Shown here piece after piece: positions 40,338 through 48,927 of a stretch of 64,000 nucleotides of DNA. Position numbers and translations under genes: made by a program. Under the pieces are notes generated by a model. The model was not told the DNA's origin. It made no database searches and saw only the letters and a list, made by a program, of their open reading frames with translations. Origin of the DNA: Polaribacter butkevichii (GTDB taxonomy: Bacteria > Bacteroidota > Bacteroidia > Flavobacteriales > Flavobacteriaceae); the NCBI RefSeq assembly GCF_038024105.1, contig NZ_CP150661.1, forward strand, positions 2,561,001 through 2,625,000, in the 5' to 3' direction. Every line of letters starts with the position of its first letter. The stretch's first letter is position 1.

Positions 40338-40381
40338 CAAAAGTAGGGCTTTACAACAATAAATTTTCATGATATTTATCA
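40338..40381 (-). promoter_or_regulatory. FNR-like box (40370-40381) with perfect -7 element
   Basis: TGATATTTATCA with perfect half-sites. On the minus strand TACTTTTG (40345-40338) is a perfect TAnnTTTG; centre-to-centre distance is 34 nt, one more than in the island. It lies 91 nt before the start of the AspT-type transporter. Confidence 0.6.
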
Positions 40382-40470
40382 CTTGAAGTCTTGCTATTAT
40401 TGGTTTTTTTTAGATAAAACATCGCTAACAACCGTGTCTATTGAACGAATACGTTGTAGTAAGTTTTTTC

Positions 40471-41106
40471 TTAATTAAAAACAAGGTTTTTACCTTTTTT
40501 AGAAGAAACCAAGCACTTATTATTTTGCCAAGTTCCCTTAAGTGACTCTTTGGCAATAACTTTTCCCTCACAAGTTAAAAAATTACCATTCATATCTTTT
40601 TTTATAATTTTAAAGGTACCTTTTTTAATAGCATTTACAATTTTATAAGTTAATCCCTTTTTAGAAATTTTACTTCCTTTTGTTATTAATTGTAATCCTT
40701 GTTCATTATTATATAAATCCATTTCAGACGATATTTTATCTGGCACTACTCCTTCTTCTAAATTTCTTTTTTTATAAGTAATATAATTTTCTTTTTCATG
40801 TGCTTTCCCTAAAGAACGCGCAGCTCTCTCCCCTATTTCTTGATGCATACGCGCCATCCAATAGGCATGTCTAAATGCATCTACCTGACCACCTGCACCA
40901 TCTCCATCTAATAAATTGGTTTTTGCAATAGAATCTGAAACCTTATTGGCTTCTTTAGAAACGTCTAAAGATTTTTTTGCTTTAAAAGGATGAAATAATA
41001 CCCATTTTTTTATGGGAGCAGAAAGTTTAAAAAAACTTTTAAAATTAGATTGAGCAAACATTTGTACAGAAAATAAGAGTACTAAAAAAAAGAGGTATTT
41101 TTTCAT
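40471..41106 (-). CDS. Exported DUF6973-like protein
   Basis: 211 residues with signal peptide (KYLFFLVLLFSVQMFAQ). The block VDAFRHAYWMARMHQEIGERAARSLGKAHE ... SSEMDLYNNEQG resembles the DUF6973-type domain (conserved H, E and D residues, possibly metal binding), found in bacterial secreted or toxin-like proteins. Assignment from memory of pattern, moderate. It stands alone. Confidence 0.7.
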   Translation of the reverse strand: MKKYLFFLVLLFSVQMFAQSNFKSFFKLSAPIKKWVLFHPFKAKKSLDVSKEANKVSDSIAKTNLLDGDGAGGQVDAFRHAYWMARMHQEIGERAARSLGKAHEKENYITYKKRNLEEGVVPDKISSEMDLYNNEQGLQLITKGSKISKKGLTYKIVNAIKKGTFKIIKKDMNGNFLTCEGKVIAKESLKGTWQNNKCLVSSKKGKNLVFN

Positions 41107-41424
41107 TGAAAGAAATAATATAATTTATAAACTTAATACGGTAAAAATAAGGCTTTTTTTTAACCATAATTACTTGCTCATCAATTTTAAAATTATAAAA
41201 AATAAACTTTCTTTTAGGTTCTATAAATTCAAAAAAAAACCTTAATTCTAAAAAGAATTAAGGTAATTGAATTATATACTTTTCAAAAAAAAGTAAATTC
41301 TATGAAAAAAAAGGGGGAATATAACTTCGTATTTTTAACATTAAATATTGTGGGGCAAATTTAAGTGTAAACTACAACACAAAAAATGTAATAAAGTGCC
41401 TTTAAACTGTAAAAATGAGACAAA
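41107..41424. other. 318-bp gap between the DUF6973-like and AraC genes
   Basis: AT-rich. It holds the terminator of the AraC gene (41239-41264) and the promoter area of the DUF6973-like gene. No ORF or further structured element seen. Confidence 0.6.
41239..41264 (-). terminator. Terminator after the AraC-family gene
   Basis: ACCTTAATTCT and its complement with a 4-nt loop; nine Ts follow on the minus strand. Confidence 0.9.
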
Positions 41425-42300
41425 TTAACTTGTAATTTGCTTTCTAAACTCATCTGGGGTAAATGTAGTATGCTTTTTAAAATACTTATAAAGATTAGCT
41501 GGGTCTTTAAAACCTACCTGAAATGCAATTTCTTTTATAGATAGATTATATTGCAAAAGCAATCTTTTTATTTTTATAATAACGGTATCATCAATAAACT
41601 CTTTAGCAGGTTTATTGGCTATAAATTTTACAACTGTATTTAATTTTTTTGTTGAAAAACCTAATTTATTTGCATAATCGTACACTTTTTTAGTTTTAGC
41701 GTAATCTTCTTCTAAAGCACTCTGAAATTTAATAAACTCTTTTAAATATTTACTTTGTTGTATGTTATTATATTCTTTAGATTTTAATCGATAAATTAAA
41801 GTAATTAAAATATGTAAAAGACTTCTAATCAACTTATAAGAATACATATCATGTACAAGTAAAACTTCTTTTTCTATACCTTTTATTAATTGAAAAATAC
41901 TTACAAAATCGCTATTTATTAATTGTGTTTTTGGAGACACTAATAACTCATTAAACATCTGTATTGCACTAGCAACCTCTATCTCATTTAAATAACTGTT
42001 TAAAAACTCTTCTTTAAAACACAACAAAAAACCTTTTGTCTTTTTATCTAAATAAAACTTATGCATTTGGTCTTTTCTAATAGACAGAACTGTTCCTTTA
42101 GTATAATCATAATCTGTAAAATCTATAGAATGTTTACCACTATTTTCTGTAATAAAAATTAATGCATAAAAACTAACTTTATGATTTTTTGTTAAAACTT
42201 CTTCACTTTCAAATTCTACTAATTTTTCGAGTTTTACAATATCAAAATTAAATTTTTCGAGTTTTTCGTAATTATGGGTCTTAATGGGAGATTTTATCAT
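41425..42300 (-). CDS. AraC-family transcriptional regulator
   Basis: About 291 residues from the ATG at 42300. The N-terminal cupin-like part (FYALIFITENSGKHSIDF ... LSIRKDQMHKFYL) is the sensor; the C-terminal 100 residues contain two HTH motifs (YANKLGFSTKKLNTVVKFIA and IKEIAFQVGFKDPANLYKYFKKHTTFTPDEF). The frame opens 11 codons earlier at 42333, but there the ATG is embedded in TACTTTAG, a -7-like element, so I prefer the later start. It ends the row GNAT, GreA-like, AraC. Confidence 0.9.
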   Translation of the reverse strand: MIKSPIKTHNYEKLEKFNFDIVKLEKLVEFESEEVLTKNHKVSFYALIFITENSGKHSIDFTDYDYTKGTVLSIRKDQMHKFYLDKKTKGFLLCFKEEFLNSYLNEIEVASAIQMFNELLVSPKTQLINSDFVSIFQLIKGIEKEVLLVHDMYSYKLIRSLLHILITLIYRLKSKEYNNIQQSKYLKEFIKFQSALEEDYAKTKKVYDYANKLGFSTKKLNTVVKFIANKPAKEFIDDTVIIKIKRLLLQYNLSIKEIAFQVGFKDPANLYKYFKKHTTFTPDEFRKQITS

Positions 42301-42337
42301 TGATGATGAGCTATTTAAAACCCTAAAGTACATAATT

Positions 42338-42787
42338 TTAACTAATACTTTTAATTATACTTTTTTTATTATTAAAAACCAATTGGTCATTAGTCTTCTT
42401 ACCTAATAGTAGTTTCCCTATGGGTGATGACACCGAAATAGCAAAATATACCTTGCCATCAACGATTATTTGTCCTGCAGAAATAGATAGAAAATAGTTT
42501 GCAGAAGTTGTTTCAATTACGCTCCCTAAATGAGCAACATTAGAAACCTTAGAAACGTCTATTTTAGCCAAAATTTCTTTCATTTGGTTGATTCCTGCTA
42601 GTTGCTGACCTGCTTTTTCCATTTCTAATTGCAACATGGCTCTACCAGTTTCATGCTTATCACCTGCAGAACTTTTAGTTTCTGATTGCAATGCTTTTTG
42701 GTTCGATGAAATTATGTCATCTACAGTTTGTAAGCGTTTATTTACAAACAACTCACATTGTTTAAAAAGAGCTTCTTTTATATCCAT
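42338..42787 (-). CDS. GreA/GreB C-terminal-like protein
   Basis: 149 residues. The N-terminal half is helical (KRLQTVDDIISSNQKALQSE ... AMLQLEMEKAGQQLAGINQM) like the GreA coiled coil; the C-terminal half resembles the GreA FKBP-like domain (FLSISAGQIIVDGKVYFAIS, then SPIGKLLLGKKTNDQLVF). It probably binds RNA polymerase. In databases such proteins often carry misleading names. It abuts the GNAT gene with no gap. Confidence 0.75.
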   Translation of the reverse strand: MDIKEALFKQCELFVNKRLQTVDDIISSNQKALQSETKSSAGDKHETGRAMLQLEMEKAGQQLAGINQMKEILAKIDVSKVSNVAHLGSVIETTSANYFLSISAGQIIVDGKVYFAISVSSPIGKLLLGKKTNDQLVFNNKKSIIKSIS

Positions 42788-43237
42788 TTAAACTGTTTTA
42801 GAAAAACAAATACTATTTTCCATGTTTGTATACTGACCATAATTTTCAATCACTTTATAATTGCATTTCTTATAAAATTTAACTGCTTCTACTTGCCTTT
42901 TTCCGGTTTCTAATACACATTTTTGATATCCCAATTCTTTGGCCCAAATTTCTAATTCTGTAAGTATTTTTTGTGCAATTCCTAAACCTCTTTTATCAGG
43001 AGAAACAAACATTCTTTTTACTTCAACCGAAGTTTTATCAAACTTTTTAATTGCACCACAACCAACTACCACCTTATCAACATAAACTAAAACAACATTT
43101 TTTAAAACATCAATATTATTAAATTGATGGTAAAAATCGTGTTCATCTCCATCTGTAATTTTTAAATAAGCATCTAGTTCTTTTACCAAATTGATAAAAT
43201 CTATATTCTCGGAATTAGTTCTGATTATTTTTATCAT
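42788..43237 (-). CDS. GNAT N-acetyltransferase
   Basis: 149 residues with the acetyl-CoA loop VKRMFVSPDKRGLGIAQKIL and ETGKRQVEAVKFYKKCNY. Substrate unknown. Directly followed by the GreA-like gene. Confidence 0.9.
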   Translation of the reverse strand: MIKIIRTNSENIDFINLVKELDAYLKITDGDEHDFYHQFNNIDVLKNVVLVYVDKVVVGCGAIKKFDKTSVEVKRMFVSPDKRGLGIAQKILTELEIWAKELGYQKCVLETGKRQVEAVKFYKKCNYKVIENYGQYTNMENSICFSKTV

Positions 43238-43380
43238 AATTTGTGTTTTTTATCATTTCAAAAAAAATATTTTCAAATCCTTCTTTATTAGCTTCGTTAG
43301 CTACTTTCAATCAAATTACATTTTCAGTTAAGTAGCTTTTAAAAAAATATCTGCTAAGAATACTAAAAAACACTGCATAT

Positions 43381-44463
43381 CTAAAAATCGAACTTTAATT
43401 GCACCCAAACAGGTTCATTATCTTCTGTATTTAGATTGCCAAAAGATAAACCTAATAAACGTACAGAATTTGTAATTTTATCTTGAAACAACAACTCTTT
43501 TACCACAGGAAAAAATTCTTTTTTGGTTTGCATAAAATAGTCTTTGGTTTTACTTCTTGTTTGCTGTGTAAAATCAGAATATTTAATTTTTAAAGTAATA
43601 GTTTTTCCTTTTGTATCCGTTTTTTTCATGCGTTTTTCTAACTCGTCAGCAATTTTTTCTAATTTTTGAATCATAAAAATTTCTGAAGAAATGTTTTCGC
43701 TAAAAGTTCTTTCTGCTGCCACAGATTTCCGAATTCTATTGGGCTTTACTACGCTATTATGAATACCACGAACAATATTGTAATAATGCGTCCCCGATTT
43801 ACCAAATAGCCTTATCAATTCTTCTAAAGACTTCTTTTTTAAATCATTTCCCACAAAAATGCCTAAATTATACATTTTAGCTGCCGTTACTTTACCAACT
43901 CCATAAAACTTATTTACGGGTAATTCTTCTAAAAATTGAAGAACTTCTTCTGGATGAACCGTTTTTTGTCCGTTAGGCTTGTTGATATCCGAAGCTACTT
44001 TGGCAATAAATTTATTTATAGAAATACCTGCGGATGCTCTTAAACCCGTTTTATCAAAAATACGTTGTCTAATTTCTCTTGCAATGGTATTTGCAGACGG
44101 ATTTCCTTTTTTGTTTACAGTAACATCTAAATAAGCTTCATCTAAAGAAAGTGGTTCTACCAAATCTGTGTACTCATAAAATATTTCTCTTACTTGTAAT
44201 GAAATTTCTTTATAACGCTTAAAATCTGAGTTTACAAAAATTAAATGCGGACATTTTTGTTTTGCTAAAGTACCACTCATGGCAGATTTTACACCAAATT
44301 TACGTGCCTCGTAACTTGCCGCAGAAATAACTCCTCGTCTACCTTCGCCACCAACTGCAATCGCTTTTCCCCTTAATTCTGGATTGTCTAATTCTGCTAC
44401 AGATGCGTAAAAAGCATCCATATCTACATGAATTATTTTTCTAAAAGGTGGTTGCAATTCCAT
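43381..44463 (-). CDS. dinB: DNA polymerase IV (Y family)
   Basis: About 360 residues. Catalytic motifs IIHVDMDAFYASV and PLSLDEAYLDV, helix-hairpin-helix near INKFIAKVASDINKPNG, and the little-finger domain at the C-terminus. It copies damaged DNA with low fidelity. The frame also opens at 44478; I prefer 44463 (MELQPPFRKIIHVDMD) because the upstream codons contain TACTTTAG, a -7-like element. Confidence 0.95.
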   Translation of the reverse strand: MELQPPFRKIIHVDMDAFYASVAELDNPELRGKAIAVGGEGRRGVISAASYEARKFGVKSAMSGTLAKQKCPHLIFVNSDFKRYKEISLQVREIFYEYTDLVEPLSLDEAYLDVTVNKKGNPSANTIAREIRQRIFDKTGLRASAGISINKFIAKVASDINKPNGQKTVHPEEVLQFLEELPVNKFYGVGKVTAAKMYNLGIFVGNDLKKKSLEELIRLFGKSGTHYYNIVRGIHNSVVKPNRIRKSVAAERTFSENISSEIFMIQKLEKIADELEKRMKKTDTKGKTITLKIKYSDFTQQTRSKTKDYFMQTKKEFFPVVKELLFQDKITNSVRLLGLSFGNLNTEDNEPVWVQLKFDF

Positions 44464-44492
44464 GTTTCTAAAGTACAAAAAAGATGTTGTTT

Positions 44493-44555
44493 GTTATTGC
44501 GAGTTTACGAAGCAATCTCTTTTTAAATAAACAGACTACCTCATTTGTAATGACA
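44493..44555. repeat. REP-like element upstream of dinB
   Basis: TTATTGCGAG ... ACGAAGCAATCTCT, spacer, AACAGACTACCTC ... TGTAATGACA. Complete but degenerate inverted copy. Confidence 0.6.
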
Positions 44556-44558
44556 AAT

Positions 44559-45398
44559 CTATTTTAAAAAATCAATACAAAGCTGCGTTACTTTTGCTAG
44601 CTCTTTAGAAACTGTTTTTTCTTGCCAAGGATGAGAAACGTTAAACACATGATTTGCATTTTCTATAATCTCAAATTGACTTTTTGGATGCCATTTTTTT
44701 AGGTTTTCTGCTTCATTAATTAAAACAGAAGTATCCTTATCTCCATGAATTATTAAATGCGGAATCTTTAAATTTTCCGTAGCTTTTTTAACATCCAAAC
44801 GTTTTTTATTCTGAATAAAATCTTCGTAAAACTGATAGAAGTGAGGCATATTTTGTTTTGTTCTTCCGTTTAAAACATATTTTACACCTTTTTGTTTCCA
44901 TTCTTCTAAATCACCAACAGTTGCTGTTCTTTTTTCAAAATCACAAACTCCTGCTAACGTAATTACTTTTTTAACTCTTGGGTCTTCATTGGTTTTTAAT
45001 AATACAATACCGCCACCTCTACTGTGCCCGATTATAGAAATATCATTAGCATCAACCTCATTTTTAAATTTTTCTTCGGATGAAATCCAATCGATAATAC
45101 TTCCTAAATCATCTAATTCTTTAGAGTAATTGTTATTACCAAAAGCTTCTAAATCTGGAAAATCTATGGGGTGTTCTAAAGTACCTCCGTTATGAGAAAA
45201 ATTAAATTTGATAAAAAAGAATCCTGCATTTGCAAATGCTTCTGCCATTAAATTCCAAGCTCCCCAATCTTTAAATCCTTTGTAACCATGACAAAAAACA
45301 ACTATTTTTTTTGGTTGATGTTCTTCTTTATAAAAAACATCTGTTACAATCGGTTTATTATGTTTTCCTTTAACAAGGAAGTTTTTAATTATTTTCAT
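44559..45398 (-). CDS. Alpha/beta hydrolase
   Basis: 279 residues with nucleophile S126 in GHSRGGG, acid D220 or D222 (IIHGDKDTSV), and H250 (ENANHVF). The oxyanion region is FCHGYKGFKDWGAW. Resembles dienelactone-hydrolase/prolyl-oligopeptidase-type esterases; substrate unknown. It lies 10 nt after a LysE-type gene and may be co-transcribed. Confidence 0.9.
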   Translation of the reverse strand: MKIIKNFLVKGKHNKPIVTDVFYKEEHQPKKIVVFCHGYKGFKDWGAWNLMAEAFANAGFFFIKFNFSHNGGTLEHPIDFPDLEAFGNNNYSKELDDLGSIIDWISSEEKFKNEVDANDISIIGHSRGGGIVLLKTNEDPRVKKVITLAGVCDFEKRTATVGDLEEWKQKGVKYVLNGRTKQNMPHFYQFYEDFIQNKKRLDVKKATENLKIPHLIIHGDKDTSVLINEAENLKKWHPKSQFEIIENANHVFNVSHPWQEKTVSKELAKVTQLCIDFLK

Positions 45399-45408
45399 CT
45401 TCTGTAAG

Positions 45409-46014
45409 TTATACTACAAATTTAAGAAATGTAATCAAAGCAAAACTTGCCGTAATAAAACTTAATAACAAATTGATGTTCTTGGTTAAATTACCTGTTT
45501 TTTGTTGAATCCATTTTGCAAATCTGCCATATAAATAAAGTATAAAATAGGCACCAATTACAGAACCAAAGACAAAAAAAAGCGTAGAAACAACATCAAA
45601 ATTAAAACTCTTAAATGTCATTAAAAGTACTGCTGCTCCACAAAAAAAAGGAATGGCAAACATGTTTAATAAAGACAAAATAATGCCTGTAAAAAATGAG
45701 TTTCTTTTCTTTACCTCTAACTGTTTCTTTTCTTTCTGATTCTGTTTGTAAAAATAAATTGATAAGAAAATAAGGACAACAATGCCTAATTTCTGTAAAA
45801 TTTCTAACAATTTTGGGTTTTCTAAAATGTATTCTATCATATAAATAGACACATAAACCTGGACAAAAATAACCAAAGAAACCCCTAAAGTAAAATTGGT
45901 AAATTCTCTTTTAGTAGCATCTAAACTAATTTTTAAGGCAGTCATATTTAACACACTTGGTAGCGTGTATCCTAAAAAAGAAAAAACAAACCCAAAGAAA
46001 AATAGCGAAATCAT
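45409..46014 (-). CDS. LysE-type exporter (copy 3 of a tandem triplet)
   Basis: 201 residues, about six membrane segments, starting SLFFFGFVFSFLGYTLPSVLNMTALKISLDATKREF. LysE/RhtB proteins export amino acids. Closely related to the next two genes upstream (same P-S-x-LN-x-T motif). The Thr before Leu-Pro replaces the TP motif of the others. Confidence 0.88.
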   Translation of the reverse strand: MISLFFFGFVFSFLGYTLPSVLNMTALKISLDATKREFTNFTLGVSLVIFVQVYVSIYMIEYILENPKLLEILQKLGIVVLIFLSIYFYKQNQKEKKQLEVKKRNSFFTGIILSLLNMFAIPFFCGAAVLLMTFKSFNFDVVSTLFFVFGSVIGAYFILYLYGRFAKWIQQKTGNLTKNINLLLSFITASFALITFLKFVV

Positions 46015-46072
46015 GTTACTTTATTTAGTAACAATTCTGTCGGAATTTATTTAAAAAAATTACTGTAGCGAA

Positions 46073-46693
46073 TTAAAATAAGAGTTTTACAAGAGAAAAA
46101 AGAGCCACAAAACCGGTTAAAATTGCTAAAATTATATTGATATCTTTTGTTAGTTTTCCTGTTTTTTGTTGAATTTTTTTTGCAAATTTCCCATACAAAA
46201 AGAGGATATAATACGTGCCAATTACAGATCCTAAAGTAAAAAATAAAACAAGTACATATTTAAAGCTAAATAGATTAAAAGCGTCTAAAGCTATAGCGGT
46301 TCCGCTAAAAAAAGGAATTGAAAACATGTTTAAAGCAGACAAGGTTATGCCCGTTAAAAACGGTTTTGTTTCTTTCCTTTTTATTCCATCAACTTTAATC
46401 TTTTCTTTCTTAGATTCTCTATAAAAATAATAAGACAAAAGGATAAAAATAACAATACCAAATTTTTCTAAAGTTTCTAAAATTGTTGGGTTTTCTGCAA
46501 TATACTTGGTTAAAATAACGGCAATTATTACTTGAGGAATAACTACTAAAGAAACACCTAACGCATAATTATTTACAGCTGTTCTTCCTTTTTCTAAACT
46601 AATTTTTAAGGCAGTCATGTTTAACATACTTGGTGTAATAGACCCCACGAAAGAGAAGAAAAATCCGAAGAAAAAAAGTAAAAGTATGTTCAA
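46073..46693 (-). CDS. LysE-type exporter (copy 2)
   Basis: 206 residues, six membrane segments, GSITPSMLNMTALKISLEKGRTAV. Paralogue of its neighbours; 58 nt before copy 3 and 6 nt after copy 1. Confidence 0.88.
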   Translation of the reverse strand: MNILLLFFFGFFFSFVGSITPSMLNMTALKISLEKGRTAVNNYALGVSLVVIPQVIIAVILTKYIAENPTILETLEKFGIVIFILLSYYFYRESKKEKIKVDGIKRKETKPFLTGITLSALNMFSIPFFSGTAIALDAFNLFSFKYVLVLFFTLGSVIGTYYILFLYGKFAKKIQQKTGKLTKDINIILAILTGFVALFSLVKLLF

Positions 46694-46699
46694 AATTAA

Positions 46700-47323
46700 T
46701 TATTGGATATACAAATATACAGCATTTCCTATTGCAACAACTCCTGTTAAACAACCTAAAATAAAATCCATTTTAGAAGCAATAAAAGTTAATTTGTGTT
46801 CTATTTTGTTTGCAATAATCGCATACAAAGAGTATAAAGTAAAAGAACCCAAAGTAGAACCAATTGAAAAGTAAAAACTATTTAAATAGGAGTATTCAAA
46901 ATATTCTAATCCTATTAAAACAGAAATTGAAGTAAAATAAAAAGGAATGGCAATGGTGTTTAAAGAAGACATGATAATACCGTGCAAATAAGCCTTAGAC
47001 TTCGGAATTTCTTTTTTCTCTTTCTTTTCTATTGATGTAAAATACAATCTAAAAAAATTGATAGATAATAGAAAAAGAATTCCTGTTCCAATTTTTTGAA
47101 TTAAGGTTATATATTCTGAATTTTCCATTAAAACACTAGACAAATAGGCTCCTATATTTGCTTGAAAAAATAAGATGGTTGCATAACCACCAATAAGATA
47201 AAATGCTGCTTTTTTACCATTTCTTAAACTGAATTTAACTACCGTTAAGTTTAAAAAACTGGGTGTAATACTACCTGCAGCAGCAATACAAAAACCTAAG
47301 AAAATAAAAATTAGAATGTGCAT
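46700..47323 (-). CDS. LysE-type exporter (copy 1)
   Basis: About 207 residues from the ATG at 47323 (the frame opens ten codons earlier with a Cys/Lys-rich stretch that lacks similarity). Six membrane segments with AAAGSITPSFLNLTVVKFSLRNGKKAA. First of three paralogues in a row, so local duplication is evident. Confidence 0.86.
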   Translation of the reverse strand: MHILIFIFLGFCIAAAGSITPSFLNLTVVKFSLRNGKKAAFYLIGGYATILFFQANIGAYLSSVLMENSEYITLIQKIGTGILFLLSINFFRLYFTSIEKKEKKEIPKSKAYLHGIIMSSLNTIAIPFYFTSISVLIGLEYFEYSYLNSFYFSIGSTLGSFTLYSLYAIIANKIEHKLTFIASKMDFILGCLTGVVAIGNAVYLYIQ

Positions 47324-47355
47324 AAATTGTTTTTTACATAGGCAAATAAACAAAA

Positions 47356-47381
47356 AAACGCGTCAAAAAATTGACGCGTTT
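47356..47381 (-). terminator. Terminator after glutamate dehydrogenase 1
   Basis: AAACGCGTCAA and its complement with a 4-nt A loop; T-run on the minus strand. Located 30 nt after the gdhA stop. Confidence 0.92.
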
Positions 47382-47410
47382 CATATTTGTAATAACTTAA
47401 AAGAGTTTTA

Positions 47411-48748
47411 TTAAATAACTCCTTGATCTAACATAGAATCGGCTACTTTAATAAAACCAGCAATATTTGCTCCTTTTACATAGTTTATATACCCATCTTC
47501 TTCTGTTCCAAATTTTAAACAAGCAGTATGTATAGAGTGCATTATTTGGTGTAATTTAGCATCTACCTCTTCTTTTGTCCAGTTCATTTTCATTGCGTTC
47601 TGAGACATTTCTAAGCCAGAAACTCCAACTCCACCTGCATTTACTGCTTTACCTGGTGCGTATAAAATTTTAACTTTATGAAACTCATGAATGGCTTCTG
47701 GAGTACACCCCATATTAGAAACCTCTGCAACATATTGTACGCCATTTGCTATTAATTTAACAGCATCTTCTCCGTTTAACTCATTTTGAGTAGCACAAGG
47801 CATTGCAATATCACATTTTACGCCCCAAGGTTTTTCATTTGCATAAAAAATAGCTTCTGGAAACTCATCTGCATACGGAGAAACAATATCATTATTACTT
47901 GCTCTTAATTGTAGTAAGTAACTTATTTTATCCTCATCCAAACCTTTTTCATCATAAATATATCCATCAGGACCAGAAATTGTAACTACTTTTCCGCCTA
48001 ATTCTGTAATTTTTAAAGCAACACCCCAAGTAACGTTACCAAAACCAGAAAGTGCAATTGTTTTTCCATTAAAATCATCATTTTTGGTTTGTAACATTTC
48101 TTTTGTAAAGTAAACACCACCAAAACCTGTTGCTTCTGGTCTAATTAAACTTCCACCCCAATTTAAACCTTTACCTGTAAAAACGCCCGAGTTTTCTTGT
48201 TGTAATTTTTTATACATACCGTACATAAACCCAATTTCTCTAGCTCCAGTACCAATATCACCTGCAGGTACATCTGTACTTGGGCCAATAAAGCGCCATA
48301 ACTCTAGCATAAAAGCCTGACAAAAACGCATAATTTCTGTATCCGATTTTCCTTTAGGATTAAAATCAGAGCCTCCTTTTCCACCTCCCATTGGTAATGT
48401 GGTTAAGGCATTTTTAAATATTTGCTCAAACCCTAAAAACTTTAAGATACTTAAATTTACACTTGGGTGTAATCTAATACCTCCTTTATAAGGGCCAATG
48501 GCATTATTAAATTGTATTCTATGACCTAAATTAACCTGAACATTTCCTGAATCATCAATCCAAGAAACTCTAAAAGTGAAAATGCGATCTGGTTCTACTA
48601 AACGTTCAATAATTTTTGCCGATTCGTATTGTGGGTTTTCATTATAAATTGTTTCTATAGATTCTAAAACCTCTTTAACAGCCTGTAAATATTCTTTTTC
48701 ATTAGGATGTTTGGTTTCTAGATTTGTTAAAATTTCTGTAACATTCAT
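47411..48748 (-). CDS. gdhA: NADP-type glutamate dehydrogenase, copy 1
   Basis: 445 residues. Substrate/catalytic block TTLPMGGGKGGSDFNPKGKSD, the Asp block FIGPSTDVPAGDIGTGAREIGFM, and the Rossmann motif SGFGNVTWGVALKI. It forms glutamate from 2-oxoglutarate and ammonium. A second copy lies at 52078-53421 with the same architecture; the nucleotide motifs differ (GFGNVTW here, GSGNVAQ there), so coenzyme or regulation may differ. Confidence 0.96.
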   Translation of the reverse strand: MNVTEILTNLETKHPNEKEYLQAVKEVLESIETIYNENPQYESAKIIERLVEPDRIFTFRVSWIDDSGNVQVNLGHRIQFNNAIGPYKGGIRLHPSVNLSILKFLGFEQIFKNALTTLPMGGGKGGSDFNPKGKSDTEIMRFCQAFMLELWRFIGPSTDVPAGDIGTGAREIGFMYGMYKKLQQENSGVFTGKGLNWGGSLIRPEATGFGGVYFTKEMLQTKNDDFNGKTIALSGFGNVTWGVALKITELGGKVVTISGPDGYIYDEKGLDEDKISYLLQLRASNNDIVSPYADEFPEAIFYANEKPWGVKCDIAMPCATQNELNGEDAVKLIANGVQYVAEVSNMGCTPEAIHEFHKVKILYAPGKAVNAGGVGVSGLEMSQNAMKMNWTKEEVDAKLHQIMHSIHTACLKFGTEEDGYINYVKGANIAGFIKVADSMLDQGVI

Positions 48749-48927
48749 ATTTATATAATTAACAACTATTTATAAAATCATTTTAATAACAAAAATACAT
48801 TTTTAAAATTGATTTTTAAACAACATATTTTGCTGTATTTTTAAGGATTAACAAAAAAATAACTCTTTTTTACGAATATGAAATATAATTAAATTCATAA
48901 AGGATATTTTTTATTGAATACATATTT

